Counted from the stretch's first letter, positions 38,555-50,776 are shown. The stretch: 64,000 nucleotides of DNA from Apostichopus japonicus (GCF_037975245.1 NC_092576.1:25867611-25931610); one strand, 5' to 3'. Program-made: numbers and translations. The notes: a model not told the origin generated them from the sequence alone.

Positions 38555-38834
38555 CAGGCGCGTAGCCAAGGGGGGGGGGCGAAGGGGGCGGCCGCCCCCC
38601 CCCCCCTTGAGCATATTTTTTACAAAATTTTTTAAGGTTTTTATGATATCGCTAGTATTTTCAAAAGAGAAAATGCTAAGATGCAACTAACAAGGCATGG
38701 GAAGTGCCATTTCCGGCGATCTGGGAGGCATTTACAGCCAAAATGTTCTTGTACGCTTCGCGCCAATATGGTGGCGCTACGCTTAGAATTAGATAGTTTG
38801 CAATGCCGAATCTACAGTTTCGCCCCTGCGCCTG
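38555..38834. mobile_element. hAT-type MITE, 280 bp, with 8-bp target duplication
   Basis: Left end CAGGCGCGTAGCCAAGG followed by long G and C runs; right end GCCCCTGCGCCTG. It is flanked by aatactta at 38547-38554 and 38835-38842, a perfect 8-bp duplication. Internal block gaagtgccatttccggcgat and a ggtggcgctacgcttag segment are shared with the copies at 40682-41302, 43807-44205 and, reversed, 60682-60942. Confidence 0.85.
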
Positions 38835-40033
38835 AATACTTATTTGATCTTATCGTATGTAAATCTGTTTGTTTGTTTTCTTAAAGGCGGCGAATATAAT
38901 GAGAATATTTGACAATAAACCTTACTGCCATCAAACCAGTCAGAACATCACATCCCCGCACTCCCCACACCGGACAGATACACCCAATATATTCAACGAG
39001 AACTAACCCCCCCCCCATTCCCGACCACACACTCACAACACGTACACGAACTACATACATAATCATGTATCTCATACTCTTCACTGTACACGCCCCTCAC
39101 CCTCAATGGTTACCACAAATTGCCTTCATTACGTCATGTTTCTAAGCAAGAATGTCAAGGTTACTACAGCCTACAGGACGTGTTACTTGTTATACTGTAG
39201 TAGACCGCGCAATTGACGCTACGTGTGTTTGTGTAACTGCTGTTTACTATTAACATTTGTCTGTGATCACATTATATCGTTTTCTATTGGGTTTCTATAC
39301 AATACGATACCACTGCACTAGCGTATGGCAAGCCGTTTTACTTTTTATTCGATATTTGATGATATCATCAAATCATTTGATGATATCATCAAATAATTGC
39401 TGATATCAACAATTATTTGCTGATATCACCAAATAATTGTTGATATCAGCAATTCATTTGCTGATATCACCAATTCATTTGCTGATATCACCAATTCATT
39501 TGTTGATATCATCAAATAATTGCTGATATCAACAAATAATTGCTGATATCAACAAATATTTGCAGATATCAGCAATTATTTGGTGATATCAGCAAATGAA
39601 TTGGTGATATCAGCAAATCATTTGATGATATCAGCAAATCATTTGATGATATCAACAATTATTTGCTGATATCATCAAATAATTGGTGATATCAGCAAAT
39701 CATTTGATGATATCAACAATTCCAACATATCACTTATTCATTTGCTGATATCAACAAATCAATTGGTGATATCAGTAATTGATTTAATGATATCAGCAAA
39801 TGAACCGTACATATCACTAATGCATGCTTTTGTTGATATCACCAATTCATTTGTTGATATCACCAATTCATTTGATGATATCACCAATTCATTTGCTGAT
39901 ATCAGTAATTCAACCGTGACGATGATATCAGTAATTCAACCGTGACAGCCCGTCTTACAAGCATGCGCACACGATGTCAGTGTACTAAGCAGTACATGCA
40001 AATGACAGTGACGAGACAACAGGGTACGGGTAG

Positions 40034-40307
40034 CGTTACTTTCACCTTGGCGATTGCGGTAAACTTGATGAAGCACAGATCGTTATTGACAGAAGTTCTC
40101 GGATTTTGGGCGAAGTAGAGAGGCTCTTAACTGGCAATGAGAATGCTTCTGAAGCGAAAGAACGTCTTCTCCAAAGCAAAGAGAAATTTAGAACGGATTA
40201 ACGCGAGCATCGATGAGCACAGGTTCAATTCAATAGCAGCTGTGCACGATCAGCTCCTTTCCATCGCAGACGCACAGGCACAGCCAGACGGAACGTTGCA
40301 GCCATGA
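40034..40307 (+). pseudogene. Frameshifted coding fragment captured inside transposon B
   Basis: One frame reads from 40034 to TAA at 40199-40201: LGDCGKLDEAQ, RSSRILGEVERLL, then NASEAKERLLQSKEKF. A second frame, starting at 40194 just before that stop, continues in the same style: RINASIDEHRFN, then AVHDQLLSIADAQ and a TGA at 40305-40307. One shift joins them into roughly 90 helical, charged residues. I do not recognise the protein. It has better codon-like composition than anything else in the element, so a captured host gene piece or the remnant of an element protein are both possible. Confidence 0.4.
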
Positions 40308-40681
40308 GCGGCGATCATGGGGGACATATTTTAGGTGGGGGATATAGTATCTAATATCCCCCTCCCCAATATTTGGTGGCATAGTGTTTTTGTGTGGCTA
40401 TAAATAGAAAATAATGCATGAGATTATTTATCCAAATCCTATTTGGCGGTGGCTAAAACTTCATCCAACACATGCGCTATGAGGTAAATGACTCTTCGTC
40501 GTCGTTTCTGTGACCTGTGACCGTATAGCATGTTGTCACTCATGATTAAGTTATCATAATGTATGTACATCTCTTGTGTATGAGTGTAAGTACGTACAAT
40601 CATATATATGATCCACATCGATATGGGTTCACTGGGTCACTGGGTTTCCATTTGGCCTGTTTCCTACAAGATTTCTAACCG

Positions 40682-41302
40682 TAGGCACGTAGCCAAGTAG
40701 GGGGGGGGGGGGGTGGGGCGAAGATATTTTTTGTCTTTTTTAACGATATCGAAGTTTTATATTTATAATATTTGTACACAATAAATTAACTGTGTCTGAA
40801 TTTTCGAAAATTCCCTGACCAACATTCTTCATCATACTTCTCTCTACTGACCGGTCTGTTAGGGGTTGAAGGTTTTTTTTCTATATTGGTTGACCATTAG
40901 ATGAAATTTTGTGCAACATTTATGGATATGTTTTGAAGTGAATTTATAATTCAAATTCTGAACAAACAATGGGCTTCAAACCTTGAAAAGTGGGGCTGAC
41001 GGGTATTGTATAGGCCGTTACGAAGTATTACCTTCCAAAGCAATGATCCACAGGAGAAGCGATGAGGTCGAACATGATGTGTGACTGGTGACAATCTTGA
41101 AAAAGGTTATGGATGGAAAAAAAACTATTGGGAAAACTTGATTCTCAGGCCAAAGTATACAACTTGTTGATCATTTTCAAGCCCGAGAAGTGCCATTTCC
41201 TGTGATCTGGGGGGCTATCAAAACCAGAAATTTTCTGTGGCGCTCCGCTTAGATAGTAATTCGATCGCGCCCCCGGGTTAGAAAATCCTGGATACACGCC
41301 TG
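40682..41302. mobile_element. Old hAT-type MITE relative inside transposon B
   Basis: Starts TAGGCACGTAGCCAAG with a long G run and ends GATACACGCCTG. It contains gagaagtgccatttcctgtg atctgg and gtggcgctccgcttagatag, as in the intact copies at 38555 and 43807. No target duplication is visible, so it is old or its ends are misplaced. Confidence 0.6.
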
Positions 41303-41307
41303 TATTT

Positions 41308-41390
<83 letters not shown>

Positions 41391-41394
41391 CATA

Positions 41395-41431
<37 letters not shown>
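41308..41431. repeat. (TA)n microsatellite
   Basis: About 120 bp of alternating TA with rare C interruptions (tacata, catatgtaca). Any frame across it is an artefact. Confidence 0.95.
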
Positions 41432-41432
<1 letters not shown>

Positions 41433-43806
41433 AAATAACGAAGTGCGCGAACAATTTTAATTTGGGGGTGGGGGAATTGTTACGCGTCTGCACCCAAGTT
41501 AAAGTCCCCCCACCCCAATATTTGAAACAAATCTCCCGCCACTGGTTGCAGCCACCATCGGGGAGCCAGTCTAATGGACACAGTTCCCAGCCTGTTTCTG
41601 TCGCCCGCCGACCAGGGTATACTTTTTACATTTTGGTATTTCATATTGAGCTACTTAACCACCCCGATATTATTTTTCATAGGTTTATAGGCCTGGCCTA
41701 CTCGGTGCTTGCCCAATGTTTGTCCTCCCTGTCACAAGTGCATGAGTAGCCACGGTACCTCTCCCAGTGGCAGTAGTGGTACTGTGTAACTTAGTCCCCT
41801 TTCCCCTCCCGTTGATCGCTATAACCAAGGCTGAAATTAACCGCGCACCAGGCGCCTTTCTGTGCCCGCTACCAGTCAAACAGCGCCCTTAAAACCCAAA
41901 AAGAATGCCTGTTGATGGCGCTCGTTTCTAATTCTTTTTTGTAGACATTGGTTCGATACGCTTGAATTACTGATATCAGCAAATGAATTGGTGATATCAG
42001 CAAATGAATTGTTGATATCAGCAATTCCAACATATCGCCAATTCAATTGCTGATATCAGCAAATCTTTTAATGATATCACCAAATCATTTCATGATATCA
42101 GCAATTCGGTTCCTCATATCACTAATTAATTAGTGATATGTAGGAATTGTTGATATCAGCAAATGATTTGCTGATATCATCAATTCAATTGCTGATATCA
42201 CCAATTCATTTGCTGATATCAGCAAATATTTGTTGATATCAGCTATTATTTATTGATATCAGCAATTATTTGGTGATATCACCAAATGAATTGGTGATAT
42301 CAGCAAATGAATTGGTGATATCAGCAAATGAATTGCTGATATCAACAATTATTTGCTGATATCACCAAATAATTGTTGATATCAGCAATTATTTGATGAT
42401 ATCATCAAATGATTTGATGATATCAACAATTATTTGCTGATATCACCAAATATTTGATGATATCATCAAATATCGAATAAAAAGTAAAACGGCTTGCCAT
42501 ACTAGCGATGCTTTCAAAACGGTTGCAACCATTGTTGGTTGTCAGTGCACTGAGTAGCCTATGCAGGTAAGTGCATGTCAAGCTGAAACTTGTGTTAACT
42601 GTTGTCAGAATAATATTGAATTTTATACGAATTTGGGTCACCGCTGTGTACGGTACTTTTGTTATTTTTATGTCTAATGTTGTAGACCCTACGGCAACCG
42701 CTTAAACTTAAAGTTAGCTGCCATGTAAGTTTAAATTAGGGCCTACACAGAACGCTGTGCGTATAGACACATCTTTGTAATGACGGGAGCAACTGCCTAC
42801 ACGTAGTAATGGGTTTTCGGTTAACTAAAAATGCAGTGTAGCCTGTGTATATGTTGACGAGGTTTATTTTATTTTATTTCTTATTCTGAAATAATTCATG
42901 CGGCACGGATTTCCCTACGGTGGTATGAAACGATTCCTTACATGAGTTGATTTGTGTTTACGGTCAACGTTATGTCAAGTTGCTTTTTAAATGCAAAAAG
43001 TCTTGTATAGGGCCTAGGCCTAATTTCTCGCCGGTTCAGTGTAACGTTCATATCAGAAGAAGGAACTAAGAGTGGGTCTATAGCATCAGTGGGCCTAGGT
43101 GCGCGTTATTCACTAATTATGCTTGGCATATCCATTAGTATAGTTAGATATCAAGTTAATCCACCAATTGCACACACGATTAGAGGCAGCAAGCTTATAA
43201 TCCAGGCTAGTGCGAAAGTCTCATAAGATATAGCCTATAGGCTTAACTGATTTTTCAAAGATAACTTGACGATCGGAATTTTAAGCCACCTCGAAATAAT
43301 CTAGGCTAGGCCCCTACTCATCATTTAAATTATACAAACATGATTGCAATAATCAGGAGGAGTAGATGAGTCTCGGGCTTAATTAGTTACATACACGAAC
43401 ACACTTTGGTGAGCGATGACACAAATTAGCAACGTTATTCGTTAGTGCACGTCTTAATTGTTTAGAATGCTGTGTTAAATTAATCACATATCAAGTTATG
43501 TGGCTTCATAATACATTTAATTATTAACAATTCTGCACAAAATGTTTTCATAAATCCCCCCCCCCCCCAAAAAAAGCCAACGTTAAAAAAAAAATTGCTA
43601 AACAAAATCAGTGTAGTGGAGACCAACTCGTTACTTCACACTAAGCTAGACAGGTAGGCTATGTCGAGTGTGTTATGAATTCTCGGGAGATGTTTTCCTG
43701 TGTGGCGGGCTGTCAACGTGAGAATTGTGGGCGAGCGTCGGCTGCTTCTTACTGCATCGCCTTGCTCTGCAGTTTCATTCTTGCCAAGGAGAAAGAACAC
43801 GTGTAC

Positions 43807-44205
43807 CAGTGGCGGAGCGTCCATATAGTCAGGGGGGCGAATGCCCCCCCCCCCCCCCTGACGGACTCAATTGGTCTGCTTGCGCCCTTGTCAGCTTCTT
43901 ACCACTTTTTACTTATTCGCGATTATTGACTTTTTTATTGCGCTCTCATCTACCTATTGACATTTGTCACATTTTGTTGGTGTAATTTTCTGTCAAAATG
44001 CTCTAAAGGCTATTTATTCTTCGTTTATCTGCAAATTAGAAAGGCCCGGTAAAGGGTCATTTCCGGCGATCTAGGGAGTATCTTTACTCAAAAAATTATG
44101 TACGCTCCGCGCCAGCCTGTGGTGGCGCTCCGCTTAGATAGTGTCAAAAGCTCCCTTACAGACCATTCTCGCCACCTCTGACCAATACCCCTAGCTCCGC
44201 CACTG
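43807..44205. mobile_element. hAT-type MITE, 399 bp, with intact 8-bp target duplication
   Basis: Ends CAGTGGCGGAGC and GCTCCGCCACTG are perfect 12-bp inverted repeats, flanked by acgtgtac at 43799-43806 and 44206-44213. The inner block gggtcatttccggcgatcta and ggtggcgctccgcttagata link it to the copies at 38555 and 40682. It has a G run followed by a C run near the left end and no coding capacity. Confidence 0.9.
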
Positions 44206-44750
44206 ACGTGTACTATATCCGGCTAAATTAAATAGGCTTGTGGACCAGGTAGGCCTACAGTACTACTAATAGGATATATAAACTCGCGAGGCGCAATTTG
44301 AAAACCAATTAGATTCATACCTTATTGAATTTTAACAATATATCGAGTCTGAGTCTAACAAGCTATACTGCTCACACATGACAATTACTGTTACTTTTTT
44401 GCCCATATCATTTTACGTCAATAAAACATTCTGCTCTTAATAATTTATATTGCAACTTTAATCCTTATTTATTTTTAGTATTTAGCATAATTTGTCCAAA
44501 ACATATGTGTTTGTTTCAATACAAAAATATTGTTGTTTTTTTTGTGTGTTTTTTTTTGGGGGGGGGGGGTTAATACAACAATATTCGGAAAGGAATAAAT
44601 ATTAAAATTTACATCATTATGATTTAAGCACCAATTGCAGGTTACACTGTAATTGAAGCTATTAAATGAAATTAAAATATCAAATGTAGGGGTTGAAAGT
44701 TAAACTGAGTGATCATAATAATCCTGGTACCTGTATTCCTCTCACTGCAG

Positions 44751-44953
44751 ATACCAATATCTGACCTACTACTAGAGTGGTCTTTCAGTAAGGTAGATAC
44801 AGGTGATATCGTGCTCCAATCTGGTCTTTGTTTACCAACCCTCTCGACACTGGAGAAGTTATCAGTAAATGCAAGCTCAGCAGAACTTACCGAGGAAGAC
44901 GTTATTGGACTATTGAACTATGGAGTACAGTCTAGGAGATTCAAAGAACTTTG
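44751..44953 (+). CDS. NLR cassette 2, exon a2 (LRR-like)
   Basis: Acceptor ttcctctcactgcag, donor gtgagt. 67 codons plus 2 nt (phase 0 to 2). Reads IPISDLLLEWSFSKVDTGDI, then VLQSGLCLPTLSTLEKLSV, LTEEDVIGLLNYGVQS and RRFKEL. It matches a1 and a3 along its whole length. The TLSTLEKLSV segment is the most LRR-like part of any cassette. Confidence 0.88.
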
Positions 44954-46059
44954 GTGAGTACAAGATATTGATATGGAGTAGAAAATTAGGGTCTAATCGT
45001 ACGTCTTGAATGTTTGTATGTAGCTTAACATAAATGTTCTTATGTAGGCCTATACATAAACACCACGTAAAAGACAAAATATATATTAATCATAGTTTTA
45101 AAGGTTTGGTTAAAGTAATAAAGAAAGTAGGCAATTTCCCAAAATGCATTTGAAACAGCCAAGAGAATCATTGCATATAATAGCTAAGACCCTTTCCTAA
45201 TAGATTCAGCTTCTAAATTTCAGTCCCACCAACAGGTATACCATCCTTGATAGATTTTCAAGATAAAAAAATCACCCAAGCTTTACTCATGACACAGCAA
45301 AATATCACCCTCAATTATGAAAGGCCACCACAGTTTATGTTCTGTCATTGCCAAAAAATTAAGGACTGAATAATAATGATAGTAATAAGTGACACCGATT
45401 TTGATGTAATTCCATCATCGAAATTATCATATATGATACCCATAAAAGTCAACAGATTCTTATAAATTTGTAAAGCAGATATGTTATGGTGAAAGATGGC
45501 AGATATTTTTACAACACAATAGTAATAAAAATACTTCTCCATCCACAAATGAGTTTGTTATAACCGAGCCTCATACCTGTCATGAGGCGGGTATATCTCA
45601 AGTAGGCTATAGACATTTAAGTTTTTTGCATTTACATGGATGTATTATCATTTCATTAACATGATTGGGACCATCGATATATATATGAATAGTGAGATTT
45701 AAAATTATCATATAAAAATAGGAAACAATGAGAAGAACGAAAAAATCAGCCGAGGAATCTTTTGAAATATGATCAACCTTACTGTCTCATGACAGCTACA
45801 GTTTTAATTAAAGAAATGATAGCGTTTTTTCATTAAATCATTATGTATATAATGTGTAAACTGTATATTATATAAATTGTATTTAGAGAAATCATTTTAT
45901 ATTAACACTAAGCTGTGTACGTGTTGTTCAACATTATTCAGAAAAGATTGAGTAACGTGAGAGATACAATCATCATACTTTTTCAGACGTTTTCCTTCTT
46001 TCTTTAAAGATCAGCGAGACGAGTCACAATTTTAACTTCATTATTTTCTTTGTTTACAG
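44954..46059 (+). other. NLR intron 8
   Basis: 1.1 kb, AT-rich, no other feature seen. Confidence 0.5.
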
Positions 46060-46136
46060 GTTTTATCAATGTAAACTGCCAACATCCATCAGTCCTGAGA
46101 TGATACCGGAAACAGCAAGATCAAGTAATATTAAAG
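46060..46136 (+). CDS. NLR cassette 2, exon b2
   Basis: 77 nt, same length and phases as b1. The first G completes Trp with TG of a2, then FYQCKLPTSISPEM...SSNIKG. Acceptor tttctttgtttacag is strong; donor gtattt resembles that of b1 (gtatta). Reads as L-W-F-Y-Q-C-K-LP across the a-b junction, a leucine-rich-repeat core. Confidence 0.82.
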
Positions 46137-47017
46137 GTATTTTGCGGCAGATAATACTCTGTGAGATTATTAAATAAGTGTGTAAAAGGTGCTAACTTTT
46201 TTCGTGGGTGCTGGGATTTTGGAGTGTACGATTGTGTGCTTTTGAAACGGCGGGAAGGCGGAGGGACGGGTGGTGGGTGCGGAGGGAAGAGTGACTTTTC
46301 AGAGAGAATTATTGGAAATAGTGCATTACATAAATTTGCATATTTTGGTTTCAGCACAGCCATGCACTTCTTGCGTTGTCTGCTATATAGTGGTTGTGCA
46401 TATACCATTCATTCATATAGCACGTGTAAGGTTAGGACCTATCCCATTGTGTATGGGTATATGAGATGTTTCTAAGTGTTACAATCCTTTGTCGTTTCTT
46501 TTATGAATTTTGACGGAAAAGTTAAAAATTTTCTTTATTTCTTAGTCTAAACGTTTTTACTGTTTTTTTTAAAATATATATTAAATTCAATTTAAACTCT
46601 ACTGCGAAATTAGTCTAAGGCAAAATGCTCGCGAGGGGGGAAGGGGGGGGGCGTGGCGTGTATGTTCAAGCAACGAATCTTAGTAATCACTAATCTATTC
46701 ACTGATAATGAATAATAATACCAACGTGACATTAGAAACGCCTTACTATCAAAATTGCGAAGTATCCTACTAAATTTAAAAGCCTAATGTAGTTAATATA
46801 TATATTCCTTCTGTACGTTCTTATCTTGCTTGTTTATTACTGTTTGGAAAATGAATAAACCAGAAAGAGAGCTGCATATAGAAAAATAGTCCATCAACAA
46901 AAACAAAATAACAATCGAGAATTATTTAATATTTCACACATGGTAGATTTATTTTGTTATTGTAGGTAAGCACGACTAGTAATATGTTAATGTTGTTTTA
47001 ATTTTCTTTCTCTGAAG
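46137..47017 (+). other. NLR intron 9
   Basis: 0.88 kb; contains a purine-rich GGAGGG stretch near 46250-46290 and a G run near 46637-46651. No exon or element recognised. Confidence 0.45.
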
Positions 47018-47094
47018 TTCTTTGGCCTGATACAGCCTGTCAACTTCACCTGCAGTCCGGCAAATGGAAACAGGTTGGTGATAAGATGGTAAAC
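47018..47094 (+). CDS. NLR cassette 2, exon c2 (3' limit ambiguous)
   Basis: Phase 1 start (G+TT, Val), then LWPDTACQLHLQSGKWKQ, matching the c1 and c3 skeleton V-x-W...LQSG-x-W. Three in-phase donors are possible: after CAG at 47073 (gttggt, poor), after ATG at 47088 (gtaaac) and after AAC at 47094 (gtatgtaagg, best). The last is used here and adds VGDKMVN. All keep phase 0 for exon d2. Confidence 0.7.
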
Positions 47095-47673
47095 GTATGT
47101 AAGGATCAACATGGCCCATGTTTTGTAATAAATATAGCCTGTTTAACTGCTAGTGTAAATATCATTGTACCGTGGAATATCCCATTGAAGCGATGATACA
47201 ACTCTGACACAGTGTGTGGTATGCGGCTTAATCTGTTGTAAACATTTTCAAGAATGAAATCAATTGATCAGTAATTGTTGTCCATTCTGGTTAATAGTCA
47301 GGTAGGAATATGAATAGAGAGATGGTGTAAGGGGGGGGGGGTGAGGGGCGGCTGGGGTGAGGTTAGTAGGTACTATTTGATGGTTTAGGAAACTTAGGAT
47401 ATCCTCATGCTCATTGACAGCTTCACAAAGTGATGACGTTAGATAAAACAAGTAGTGGAATAAATATGAAATAATATATTTAATGATTCTAAGATTAAGG
47501 AAGAGGTGAGCGAAGGAAGGCTCTAAGCAATGTATGAGATGAGAGGGTAGAGAGCAGACAGACAAGTGAAACCCCGAATTAGAATTTGAAAAACTTTATT
47601 CAGAAAGTGTCAGTATCTAGAGTAGAAAGAGACAAGTTAAACATTGTGTTATTTTTGTCATTTTATTGCATAG
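47095..47673 (+). other. NLR intron 10
   Basis: 579 bp with a G-rich stretch near 47330-47360. Nothing else recognised. Confidence 0.5.
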
Positions 47674-47802
47674 GCCGAAGACATCCAGACTATTACAGAG
47701 CTGTGTTCAAATGTTGTCGTCATCAATAACGAAAGCAGTCAGGAATCACAGGAATCACAGAAGTCAACCATTGAACTCCTGAAGAAAGCATCCAGGCATG
47801 AC
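47674..47802 (+). CDS. NLR cassette 2, exon d2
   Basis: 43 codons, phase 0 to 0, acceptor ttttattgcatag, donor gtaagg. Reads AEDIQTITELCSNVVVIN, then a direct repeat (SQESQESQ), then KSTIELLKKASRHD. The CAGGAATCA repeat accounts for the three extra codons relative to the 40-codon d units at 24229-24348 and 33228-33347. Confidence 0.85.
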
Positions 47803-50570
47803 GTAAGGATACATTGAAGGGATACGGTCAAGTAGAACTAACAGATAACAATTAATTATTTTATTTCTTGTTCCCCCCAACTTTCGGTGATTTGATAGTG
47901 AGCCGGGTCATTATTTTTGGCATCAGAATTAGATAAATTAGAACCCTCCTAAAGAAAGTGTGATTTGATAAACAAAATAATAAGAGATTTTAACAAAATA
48001 ATATCGAAGTAAAACAAACAGAAAACTTAAAGTTGATAATTGTACGTTAGCGAAAATGACACTAATCCTTTAGCTACTGAACTATCCTCCATTTCTAAGA
48101 TGTTTTCAGATACTTTAAATGGCTGAGGTCCAGTTAGTTCATTGGCTTAGTATAAGACCTACACAGAAAGGAAATTGAAAAATAAAATATTGAACTGTAT
48201 GCTCGAATAAAAAAACATTGCTATCAACAGATAATAATAAATTAATAGATAATTAATAATTTAAATTCAACTAAAACGAGAAAATAAAATAATCGCCAGT
48301 AATTATTCAAGATGGTGCAATGTGGTTTGGCAGCATGTCTTGAACCAGAACTCAAGTAATGTAATGCCAAATTTAAGCACTAAACCCTAGCATTACCTAG
48401 CACAAGTCAACTGAGCCCTCTGGACCCCCCCACCTCACAGGGCCACTATGCTAACAAGCACATTACACCTTAAAAATGTAGACTAGGCATTGTTACCTTC
48501 ATTATCCAGAGCAGATCTCAAATACAATGTCACTGATGTAAGTTCCATTACATACTTGTATTTTCATTAAACTCCAATTAACCTGACATACGCCCCCCCC
48601 CCCACCTCCCTACCCATTAGGCTATATTAACTATATGTTAAAAACAACAATCGGTCGCCTGCACAATCTCTTTGTTGCATTTTGTCTATAATAATACAGG
48701 GTTTCTTTTTTAATCAGCCAGTGAATTCTTAACATTTTCATTTCACTCCCCGCCCCCCCTCCTCCCCTCACTCATGAAAGTTAATCAAAAATGAGCAACC
48801 TTTGGACAAACTTGCACAATATATAGCCTTTTCAAAGTAAGACACACATAACAGGTAGCATCAAGGAGTTAAGGGTATTTTCTTCGTTTACAACTTTGAA
48901 TAAAATGTCTAAAATTATTTGCTCCCCCAACTCATACATTAAGAAATATTATTTCATTATCATTATATCAGTTTCATCTTTAGATCTACATTTGTCTCTG
49001 ACTTTAAGTATTTCCCACATTATCAAAATGCTTTTTTTTTGTTTATTTTAGCGGTGGGGGGGGGTATAGGTCTTCTTTGTAAGGGGCTTTATTATCATGC
49101 CCATATACTTTATACTTGTTACCTTTATTCTTGGTGGGCTTCTTGTACAAGCTACGGCTTCCAAGCCCTTCCACCATTTTCTCTCCGTAATTTCCATTAT
49201 TTTTCTTTTATTTGAATTACTACTTATTATTTGCTTTGCATGGTATTGTCTTCACAGTCCTATTATTATATAAACATTGTGAGAAAATGGAAAAAATAAA
49301 TGAAAAAAATGAAAAAACTAATAATCAATAAATAAGTGCAAAATGTAAACAATGTAAGTGAAATAACTGTGAAATATTAATATAATCCAAGTTTGCTGAT
49401 TAATTATTATATGTGAAATTAACTTAAATAAAGTAAACGTAAAGAAAAAGCCCCAAACATAACAACCAACTATAGAATAGTTAGTATCAGAGTGATTAAT
49501 TTAAATTAATAACCTTAAACCAAAACTGCCTAAAACTGTTTATTACCTACTTGAATATATATTAGGCCCTCACCTGACCCTTCCTTACTCCCCAACGCTC
49601 CAATCCAACAAGTAATATCACATAGCCTACACAACAAGGAAACTACAGAGCCTTATATTCTTAAACAACAACATATAATGTTTAAAACCTAGTAATGTAT
49701 TACAAAACGAAATAAAAAGCAACGCAAAATACAAAATAATATTAAAAAATAAATTGATAAATATGACTTTTTTTACTCTGGTTCCCGCTTACCCATAATA
49801 AACACACCAACCCCTGCACGCCCCCCCCCCCCCATGTATTTAACTCTGTATAGGCCTAGTAGATTAGCTCCACACTGACTCCCTAAAAACGGAAACAAAT
49901 ATTGCAACCCATAATACAAATTTAACACCCCTGGTTCATCCCACAATGATATTACACCAATGTACTGCTGAAACACCCTTCACTTAAACCCCCATTCACT
50001 AATCTTCTAAACAATTGACCCCACCTTACCCTCATTAAAACGAAACATGTCTTTATTTATAGTTTATTATGATATTTATTCTATTAAGTATTCATTTTCC
50101 TTCAGATTCCCATTTCTAGTCAGGGTTAATCCTGTATTTATTATTCTATTACAGTTATATTCTTATCCTACACTAGAATTAGTTACAACTGAACCGTAAA
50201 TCAACCCATACCACTAACAAAATATGTAACCCCCTCCCCTCCCCCTACCCTTTCCCTGAACCACTCCACACCCTCCTGTCCCCATTTGTTCAATAATCTC
50301 ACAACGATGTGTCTCTTTACAGTCAAGTAATATATTAGTGTTACTGTGTCCTACTGTATAACCACCAACACCCCCCAACCCTCCCCCTTGACATCAATTT
50401 GAATGTTAAACTGGCCCCATTATAACCCCTTCCAACCCCCAGAACCATTAGTCCTTCATTAGTTATAAAACAAAGTAGAAAACCCATAAACATTATTGTA
50501 ACTAGTCACAGATATTTATGATGTTATGATATAATTATTAATATTATATTTATTATTTACTTTCCTTCAG
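47803..50570 (+). other. NLR intron 11
   Basis: 2.77 kb of AT-rich sequence with many poly-C tracts (for example 48594-48603, 49821-49833). No exon recognised. Confidence 0.5.
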
Positions 50571-50776
50571 ATTCCTATAGACTGTGTGAGTCTAGACGAG
50601 TCCTTTAACAAGGTTGATGAAGATGATATTACTCTCTACTCTGGTCTCTCTCTACCAATCCTAACATCAATAGAGATGATGGACATATTCACAGAGGAAG
50701 GGAGAGAAATGAATAAACATGAAGTTAATGGAATATTAAACTATGTACAACACTCTCAAAGATTCAAGACACTGAG
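50571..50776 (+). CDS. NLR cassette 3, exon a3 (LRR-like)
   Basis: Acceptor tttactttccttcag, donor gtaagt. 68 codons plus 2 nt (phase 0 to 2). Reads IPIDCVSLDESFNKVDEDDI, then TLYSGLSLPILTSIEMM, NKHEVNGILNYVQHSQ and RFKTL. Clear homologue of a1 and a2. Confidence 0.88.

Larger units (their letters stand above)
39324..42501. mobile_element. Palindrome-array transposon B (TGATATCA units), 3.2 kb
   Basis: The ends are perfect inverted repeats of at least 50 bp starting tatggcaagccgttttactt. The element is flanked by ctagcg at 39318-39323 and 42502-42507 (6-bp target duplication). Each end is followed by an array of about 25-30 units of 20 bp built on the palindrome TTGNTGATATCANCAA (arrays at about 39352-39945 and 41965-42475). 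The central 2 kb is non-repetitive and holds a decayed coding fragment (40034-40307), an old MITE (40682-41302) and a long (TA)n tract. No transposase recognised. Confidence 0.9.
33348..44750 (+). other. NLR intron 7 (11.4 kb), transposon-rich
   Basis: Holds hAT-type MITEs (35503-35870, 38555-38834, 43807-44205), two palindrome-array elements (37752-38013 and 39324-42501) and two diverged copies of an unnamed repeat near 34.8-35.1 and 37.6-38.2 kb. I looked for further cassette exons here and found none. Confidence 0.6.

Noticed and set aside
41145-41493. Minus-strand frames rich in Tyr-Ile
   Set aside because: They are translations of the (TA)n tract.
39300-42510. CRISPR-like array (regular short repeats with variable bases)
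   Set aside because: The units are contiguous palindromes without unique spacers, and the array is bounded by transposon ends in a eukaryotic intron.
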